47,131 bases of DNA from an uncultured Collinsella sp. Lineage in GTDB: Bacteria; Actinomycetota; Coriobacteriia; Coriobacteriales; Coriobacteriaceae. The notes beneath the pieces are model-generated. The model searched no databases. It was not told the origin of the DNA and worked only from the letters and a program-made list of their open reading frames with translations. The DNA is taken from the NCBI GenBank assembly GCA_934650975.1, contig CAKUFW010000009.1, positions 1 to 47,131 on the forward strand, written 5' to 3'. Of the stretch, positions 41,992 through 47,131 are shown piece after piece. The translations under genes were made by a program, and so were the position numbers. Position 1 is the first letter of the stretch, and each line of letters starts with the position of its first letter.

Positions 41992-43119
41992 ATGATCAAT
42001 CGCAAGGCCATCGGTTACATCACCGCTAACTACTCTTCGACTTACGGCAGCGTGCTGCTCAAGGACCGCCCCATCGCGTCCGTCCCGTTTTTGGGCCGCT
42101 ACCGCCTGATCGACTTTCCGTTGTCCAACATGATGAATGCCGGCATCAAGACCGTCGGCGTCGTCATGCCGGGTAACTACCGCTCGCTGATCGACCACGT
42201 GGGCTCGGGCAAGGACTGGGGTCTGGACCGCAAGAAGGGCGGCCTGTTCATGGTCCCCGGCAACGCGTATGGCACCACCAAGGGCGGCATGCGCTTCCTG
42301 CTGCGCGACATCATCTCCAACAAGACGCTGTTCCAGCGCTCGGACAAGCCCTATGTTGTGATGATGGGCACTAACATCATCTTTAACATGGACCTCAACA
42401 CCATCATCGAGGCGCACGAGAACTCCGGCGCCCAGATGACCGTCGTGTACTGCAAGGCCACGCGCAACGTCGAGGACGAGACCAAGCTCGAGATTGGCGA
42501 GAACGGCCGTCTGACGGGCGTGAGCGCCGGCGTCGTGTACGGCGACAACGCGTCCATGGACTGCTGCATCGTCAACCGCGAGACCCTGCTCGAGATCATC
42601 GATCACTACCAGGCCGCCGACTATCTGGACCTGCTCGAGGCACTCCAGGGCGACTTTGGCAACATCGACGTGTGCAGCTACGAGTACAAGGGCGAGGTCG
42701 TGGGCGTGTTTAGCGAGAAGTCGCTGTACCGCCGCAGCATGGACCTGCTCGACCAGACCGTGGCCGATCAGCTCTTCGACCCAGAGCGCCCCATCCTGAC
42801 CAAGGCCCACGACGTGCCGCCCTCGCGCTACGCGACCGGCAGCCACGCGTGCAACTCGATCATCTCGGCCGGTTGCATCATCAAGGGCACCGTGCGCAAC
42901 TCGATCCTGTCGCGCGGCGTTGTGGTTGAGGAAGGCGCTTCGGTGACCAACTCGATCATCAACCAGAGCTGCATCATCAAGAGTGGCGCCCGCGTCGAGA
43001 ACGCCATTCTGGACAAGAACAACGTGGTGCCTACCAACACCGAGCTTCGCGGTACGCCCGAGAACATCCTGGTGCTGGGCAAGGCTCCGTTAACTTCCGA
43101 CACCACCATCGTACGTTAA
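41992..43119 (+). CDS. glgD: GlgD, regulatory subunit of ADP-glucose pyrophosphorylase
   Basis: 375 residues from ATG at 41992 with GGGGGA upstream; the frame reaches back to 41953 inside glgC without support. It is a GlgC paralogue (VPFLGRYRLIDFPLSNMMNA, beta-helix end), but the catalytic GGxGSRL loop is replaced by TANYSSTYGS, as in GlgD. It probably forms a heterotetramer with GlgC and tunes its activity. Confidence 0.95.
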   Translation: MINRKAIGYITANYSSTYGSVLLKDRPIASVPFLGRYRLIDFPLSNMMNAGIKTVGVVMPGNYRSLIDHVGSGKDWGLDRKKGGLFMVPGNAYGTTKGGMRFLLRDIISNKTLFQRSDKPYVVMMGTNIIFNMDLNTIIEAHENSGAQMTVVYCKATRNVEDETKLEIGENGRLTGVSAGVVYGDNASMDCCIVNRETLLEIIDHYQAADYLDLLEALQGDFGNIDVCSYEYKGEVVGVFSEKSLYRRSMDLLDQTVADQLFDPERPILTKAHDVPPSRYATGSHACNSIISAGCIIKGTVRNSILSRGVVVEEGASVTNSIINQSCIIKSGARVENAILDKNNVVPTNTELRGTPENILVLGKAPLTSDTTIVR

Positions 43120-43150
43120 CGTTGGCACCGCAACATCGCTCGTAACATGT

Positions 43151-43186
43151 AGAATAGCCGCCCGGTTAGCGCCAGGCGGCTATTCT
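43151..43186 (+). promoter_or_regulatory. Strong hairpin between glgD and glgA
   Basis: Arms AGAATAGCCGCC (43151-43162) and perfect complement (43175-43186), loop 12 bases. No T-run follows, and glgA starts 23 bases later, so it is more likely an RNA-stabilising or partial attenuation stem than a full terminator. Confidence 0.55.
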
Positions 43187-43209
43187 CGAATTGCAACATG
43201 GGAGACAAT

Positions 43210-45564
43210 ATGGCAGATTCCAACAAAAAGATGCAGATCGTGTTTGCCTCGGCCGAGTGCGCACCGTTTGTTAAGACCGGTGGCCTGGGCGACGTGGCAG
43301 GCTCGCTGCCTGCAGCGCTTGTGCGCGCCGGCGCCGAAGTTATCGTGATGGTGCCCAAGTACGCCACCATCAAGGACGAGCACAAGGCGCAGATGGAGCA
43401 CTTCTCCGACTTTTACGTGAGCCTGGGTTGGCGCAACGAGTACTGCGGACTCGAGAAGCTCGAGCACGACGGCGTCACCTATATGTTCATCGACAACGAG
43501 CGCTACTTTGCGCGCGACTATCCGTACGGCTTCTTTGACGACGGCGAGCGCTTTGCGTTCTTCTCCAAGGCCATCACCGAGAGCCTGCAGCACCTGCCGG
43601 CCGGCTTTGAGTGCGATATCCTGCACTGCAACGACTGGCAGACGGCACTGGCGCCCGTGTTCCTGCGCGAGTTCTACCAGGGCCTGCCGTTGTACGACCG
43701 CGTGAAGACCGTGTTCTCGATCCACAACGTGGCGTTCCAGGGCCAGTTTAGCGACACCGTGATGGAGGACATCCTGGGTGTGGCGCATATTCCGGCGGCC
43801 GCCTCGCAGCTGCGTTGCGACGCCTGCAGCATCAACTACATGCTGGGCGCGCTGCGCTATGCCGACGCCATCACCACGGTGAGCCCCACCTATGCCAACG
43901 AGATCCAGACGCCCGAGTTTGGCGAGGGCCTGGACGGCGTGCTGCGCGAGCGCTCCTATGCGCTGCAGGGCATTTTGAATGGCATTGACGTCGCAGGCTT
44001 TGACCCGGCGACCGACAAGCGCATTGCCGCCAACTACACGGTTGAGGATCGTTCCGGCAAGGCCGTGTGCAAGGCCAAGCTTCAGGAAGAGCTGGGGCTC
44101 GAGGTTCGCGACGACCGTCCGCTCATGGTAATGGTCACGCGCCTGACGCGCCAAAAGGGCATGGACCTGGTCATGTACGCGCTCGACCGCATCCTGGCCG
44201 GCGGCGTGCAGGTGGCAGTGCTGGGCACCGGCGACCGCGACTACGAGGACGGCCTGCGCTACTTCCAAGACAAGTACCCCGGCACCATGGCCGCACGCAT
44301 AGAGTTCGATCCTGCGCTGTCGCAGCGTATGTATGCCGCCGCCGATATGTTCCTGATGCCTTCGAAGTTTGAGCCCTGCGGCCTGTCGCAGATCATCGCC
44401 ATGCGCTACGGTACCCTGCCGATTGTTCGCGAGACCGGCGGCCTGAAGGACACCGTGCAACCGTACAACGAGTTTACCGGCGAGGGCACGGGCTTCTCGT
44501 TTAGCAACTTTAACGGCGACGAGATGGGCGACGCCGTGTTCCGCGCGGCACGTCTATTCTGGGATAACCGCGATGCTTGGAACCAGCTGGTCACGCAGGC
44601 TATGAGCCAGGACTTTAGCTGGACGCGTTCGGCGGATAAGTATCTGGACCTGTACTTCTTTATGCATCCGGAGATTGAGAGGCCGGCAGCTGTGGTTGAG
44701 GAGGCTGCGGAGCCTGTCGAGGAGCCTGCCGCTGTTAAGGAGCCCAAGGCTGAGCCCGAGGTTGTGGCCGAGCCGGTTGTTGAGGCGCCCGTTGCTGCTG
44801 AGGAGCCCAAGGCTGCGGAGAAGCCGGTTGAGGCTGCTCCCGAGGTGAAGGTTGAGGCTGCTCCCGAACCCGAGGCCAAGCCGGCTGCGAAGCCTGCCGC
44901 CAAGAAGACCACGACTCGTAAGACGACGGCCAAGAAGGCTACGACGGCCAAGGCTGCAGCTACCAAGACTGCCGCAGCTAAGACGACGGCTGCCAAGGCA
45001 ACGACGACGCGCAAGCGCACCACCGCTGCGGCTAAGAAGGCCGCTGAGGCCGAGGTCGCTCCTGAGGTAAAGGCCGAGGCTGCGGCTGAGGCTCCTGCTG
45101 TTGAGGCCAAGCCGGCCGCCAAGGCTCCGGCAAAGACCGCTGCCAAGAAGACGGCCGCGACTAGGGCCACGGCCGCCAAGAAGACTACGGCTACGAAGAC
45201 GACGACCACCAAGGCCGCCGCAACGAAGGCTGCCGCAAAGCCGGCCGTCAAGGTCGAGGAGAAGCCCGTCGAGCCCAAGGCCGAGGAAACCGTGGAGGCC
45301 AAGCCCGCCGCCAAGACCACCACGCGCAAGCGCACCACGACGACGGCCAAGAAGACCGCGACCAAGGCCGCTGCCCCTAAGGCAGAAGCCAAGCCCGAGG
45401 TTAAGGCAGAGACCAAGGTCGCTCCGAAGGCTGAGGCAAAGGCCGAGGCAAAGCCCGAGCCCGCCAAGGAGGCTCCGGTCTCCCCCGCCGCTCCGGTCGA
45501 GGATAAGGCTCCTTCCAAGAAGACTTCCGTCCGCAAGGCCACGGCCACCCGCAAGCGCCGCTAA
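43210..45564 (+). CDS. glgA: Glycogen synthase (GT5) with a 295-residue Lys/Ala/Pro/Glu-rich tail
   Basis: 784 residues from ATG at 43210, since GGGAG lies five bases before it; an ATG at 43198 is in frame but would put the ribosome binding site inside the gene. Residues 1-490 are a full GT5 synthase: SAECAPFVKTGGLGDVAGSL, HCNDWQTAL, SIHNVAFQGQF and EPCGLSQIIAMRYGTLP. From about 490 the chain is low complexity, first Glu/Pro/Ala-rich, then Lys/Ala/Thr repeats such as TAKKATTAKAAATKTAAAK. GlgA normally ends near residue 480. The tail resembles that on GlgB but is four times longer. Confidence 0.95.
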   Translation: MADSNKKMQIVFASAECAPFVKTGGLGDVAGSLPAALVRAGAEVIVMVPKYATIKDEHKAQMEHFSDFYVSLGWRNEYCGLEKLEHDGVTYMFIDNERYFARDYPYGFFDDGERFAFFSKAITESLQHLPAGFECDILHCNDWQTALAPVFLREFYQGLPLYDRVKTVFSIHNVAFQGQFSDTVMEDILGVAHIPAAASQLRCDACSINYMLGALRYADAITTVSPTYANEIQTPEFGEGLDGVLRERSYALQGILNGIDVAGFDPATDKRIAANYTVEDRSGKAVCKAKLQEELGLEVRDDRPLMVMVTRLTRQKGMDLVMYALDRILAGGVQVAVLGTGDRDYEDGLRYFQDKYPGTMAARIEFDPALSQRMYAAADMFLMPSKFEPCGLSQIIAMRYGTLPIVRETGGLKDTVQPYNEFTGEGTGFSFSNFNGDEMGDAVFRAARLFWDNRDAWNQLVTQAMSQDFSWTRSADKYLDLYFFMHPEIERPAAVVEEAAEPVEEPAAVKEPKAEPEVVAEPVVEAPVAAEEPKAAEKPVEAAPEVKVEAAPEPEAKPAAKPAAKKTTTRKTTAKKATTAKAAATKTAAAKTTAAKATTTRKRTTAAAKKAAEAEVAPEVKAEAAAEAPAVEAKPAAKAPAKTAAKKTAATRATAAKKTTATKTTTTKAAATKAAAKPAVKVEEKPVEPKAEETVEAKPAAKTTTRKRTTTTAKKTATKAAAPKAEAKPEVKAETKVAPKAEAKAEAKPEPAKEAPVSPAAPVEDKAPSKKTSVRKATATRKRR

Positions 45565-45596
45565 TCCGGACGATTAAAACTCAATCCTTAACGCAA

Positions 45597-45625
45597 AAGA
45601 GGGCGCCCCAACAAGGCGCCCTCTT
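45597..45625. terminator. Terminator of the glg operon
   Basis: Arms AAGAGGGCGCC (45597-45607) and complement (45615-45625), 7-base loop, 33 bases after the glgA stop. The T-run is moderate on the plus strand (CTCTTCTT) and TTTT on the minus strand. Confidence 0.75.
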
Positions 45626-45655
45626 CTTGGTTGAACTTCTACATTAAAAAGAGGG

Positions 45656-45789
45656 CCGGTTTACTACGACAAAATGACACTGGCCGACCACGGCGAGTAA
45701 TCTTCGAAATTGACAACGCTTCTACCTGCGGTTTTAATATCACCAAAATGACTGTAGTTGAGTTCATTCAATTTATCGTAGTAAACCGG
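45656..45789. repeat. Foldback intergenic repeat, copy C
   Basis: Arms CCGGTTTACTACGA (45656-45669) and exact complement (45776-45789). The interior carries GACCACG (45686-45692) and CAACGCTTCTACCTGCGG (from 45714), both also in copy A and, in part, copy B about 40 kb away, although the arms differ in sequence. No gene fits here. Confidence 0.7.
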
Positions 45790-45854
45790 GGTACTTTTGG
45801 TTGGCTACAAATAGTATCGGTCTAGGCGTTTTTTGAATATCGCGATAATTTGTG

Positions 45855-45872
45855 TGGTAAAACGATTTTCTA
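45855..45872. promoter_or_regulatory. Candidate sugar-regulator operator upstream of the amylase
   Basis: TGGTAAAACGATTTTCTA matches the left half and centre of the LacI-type palindrome TGGTAAAACGTTTTACCA whose half-sites occur before glgB. It lies about 124 bases before the amylase ATG. The rest of 45790-45995 contains a small hairpin ATGGCC/GGCCAT near 45956-45971 and no other clear signal. Confidence 0.5.
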
Positions 45873-45995
45873 GCACAACCGTTCGCCGATAGTGAGCGGC
45901 TGTAGTTTATACAACTAAAGTGCAACGATATACTTAAGTACTGTGCGTTAAGCCCATGGCCCGTTGGCCATGACTGTATAGAACTGGACCGTACT

Positions 45996-47131
45996 ATGAG
46001 ATTGATTCACAACAGCCGCCTGCCGCAGTTTCGCACTCCGTTTGGTGCTGTGACCACTGGAACTTCCGTTGCGCTCTCGGTGATTTTGGAGGACGCCGAT
46101 CCCAACCAGGCAACGCTTACCCTGCGCACCTGGGTCGATGGTATTGGCGAGACCCTCATCCCCATGGAGCATGAGGGCGACGGCATCTTTACCGGCGAGC
46201 TTCCGTGCCCCGAACCCTGTCTTGTCTGGTACAGCTTTATATGCAATATCGAGGGCCAGCCCGAGGTCCGCTTGGGCGCACCGCAGGGCCGCACCGGCGG
46301 CGAGGGCGTAACCTACGACTACGCCGAGGTGCCGTCCTTCCAGATTACCGTCTACAAGCACCGCGAGAACCGTCCCACCTGGTACGAGCGCGGCATGGTC
46401 TACCAGATCTTCCCCGACCGCTACGCTCGCGACGAGCATTGGCGCGAGCGCACGCTGGCCGAGCTCGAAAAACCGCGTAAGGGCATTCAGCGCCGCATGG
46501 TCGAGGATTGGAACGAACCACCGGTGTATGAGCGCGCCGAGGACGGCTCAATCAAGACCTGGGACTTCTACGGCGGCTCGCTCAAGGGCATCCAGGAAGA
46601 CCTGCCCCGCATCGCCGAGCTGGGCTTAACGGCCATCTACCTCAACCCCATCTTTGAGGCCGCGAGCAACCATCGCTACGACACGGCTGACTACACCAAG
46701 ATCGACCCGATCCTGGGCACCGAGCAGGACTTTACCGAGCTGTGTAAGGCAGCCGAAAAGCTGGGCATTTCCATCATCCTGGACGGCGTCTTTAACCACA
46801 CGGGCGACGACTCGATCTACTTTAACCGCTATGGTAACTACCCCGGTGTGGGCGCCTGGCAGAGCGAGGATTCGCCGTGGCGCGACGCCTTCACCTTCCA
46901 CGAGGACGGATCGTACGATTGCTGGTGGGGCGTGGGCAACATGCCCGCGATCAACGAGAAGTCCGAGCTCGTGCGCGAGAAGCTCTTGGGCAAGGACGGC
47001 GTCATCCGCAAGTGGCTGCGCGCCGGTGCCCACGGCTGGCGTCTGGACGTCGCTGACGAGCTTTCTGACGACTTCCTGGCCGAGATCAAGAAGGCAGTAC
47101 TTGCCGAAAAGCCCGACGCGCTGCTGCTCGG
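45996..47131 (+). CDS. GH13 alpha-amylase/neopullulanase-like enzyme (3' end outside window)
   Basis: At least 378 residues, cut by the window edge. ATG at 45996 is followed by an N-terminal beta-sandwich domain (to about 125), then the GH13 barrel: MVYQIFPDRY, YDTADYTKIDP, ILDGVFNHTGDDS (region I) and GWRLDVADEL with the nucleophile Asp (region II). This set, with an N-terminal domain, fits maltodextrin glucosidases, neopullulanases and cyclomaltodextrinases. It would cut maltodextrins, matching the neighbouring glycogen genes. The ribosome binding site is weak. Confidence 0.9.
   Translation, partial: MRLIHNSRLPQFRTPFGAVTTGTSVALSVILEDADPNQATLTLRTWVDGIGETLIPMEHEGDGIFTGELPCPEPCLVWYSFICNIEGQPEVRLGAPQGRTGGEGVTYDYAEVPSFQITVYKHRENRPTWYERGMVYQIFPDRYARDEHWRERTLAELEKPRKGIQRRMVEDWNEPPVYERAEDGSIKTWDFYGGSLKGIQEDLPRIAELGLTAIYLNPIFEAASNHRYDTADYTKIDPILGTEQDFTELCKAAEKLGISIILDGVFNHTGDDSIYFNRYGNYPGVGAWQSEDSPWRDAFTFHEDGSYDCWWGVGNMPAINEKSELVREKLLGKDGVIRKWLRAGAHGWRLDVADELSDDFLAEIKKAVLAEKPDALLL

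Noticed and set aside
44680..45564. The low-complexity 3' end of glgA as a separate gene or a frameshift artefact
   Set aside because: It is in frame with glgA without interruption, and glgB carries a similar tail, so a real extension is more likely.

Overview
The window looks like a chromosomal segment of a high-G+C gut actinobacterium of the class Coriobacteriia, most probably Collinsella. This is inferred from a GlgC/GlgD glycogen operon in an actinobacterial-style genome, the codon and base composition, and remembered similarity of several hypothetical families. No 16S gene is present to prove it. Apart from one IS110-family transposase and the glycogen genes at the right end, everything is on the minus strand.

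Bases 1-16412 form a defence and toxin-antitoxin island. It holds a DUF559-like nuclease-fold protein, tRNA-Val, a DUF3825 protein, and a four-gene stack (DUF3990 ADP-ribosyltransferase-like protein, XRE regulator, small protein starting MLWS, Doc toxin) driven from a promoter set in a double palindrome. Next come a DUF6978/DUF1828 pair, an RloA/RloB (AbiL-type) pair followed by MLWS-family, MNT-nucleotidyltransferase and small-protein genes, a broken two-winged-helix gene, a DUF4160/DUF2442 pair, truncated remnants, and an unrecognised four-gene operon (13674-16412). That operon encodes an endonuclease/exonuclease/phosphatase-fold protein, two proteins of unknown family and a coiled-coil membrane protein, and is the best candidate here for an undescribed system.

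Bases 16434-31502 are a capsule/exopolysaccharide operon read from right to left. A LoaP/NusG-type antiterminator is followed by a membrane NDP-sugar dehydratase, a priming sugar transferase, a glycosyltransferase, the CapE-CapF-CapG set for UDP-N-acetyl-L-fucosamine, another glycosyltransferase, a polymerase, a flippase, a pyruvyl transferase with an iron-sulfur partner, and a WecB epimerase. The roughly 1-kb region upstream of the antiterminator holds long hairpins that may be the regulatory leader. It ends at an IS110-family element with structured flanking sequence that could include a bridge RNA.

Bases 34042-35602 carry tRNA-Ala, thiamine diphosphokinase and a HAD phosphatase. Bases 35934-45564 carry glgB-glgP-glgC-glgD-glgA, and a GH13 amylase runs off the right edge. 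GlgB and GlgA both carry histone-H1-like Lys/Ala-rich C-terminal tails, and a TGGTAAAAC motif recurs upstream of glgB, the HAD gene and the amylase, suggesting a shared sugar regulator. Three intergenic elements of about 125-135 bp (two at 4974-5233, one at 45656-45789) have arms that differ but a shared internal core, and look like one family of foldback repeats.
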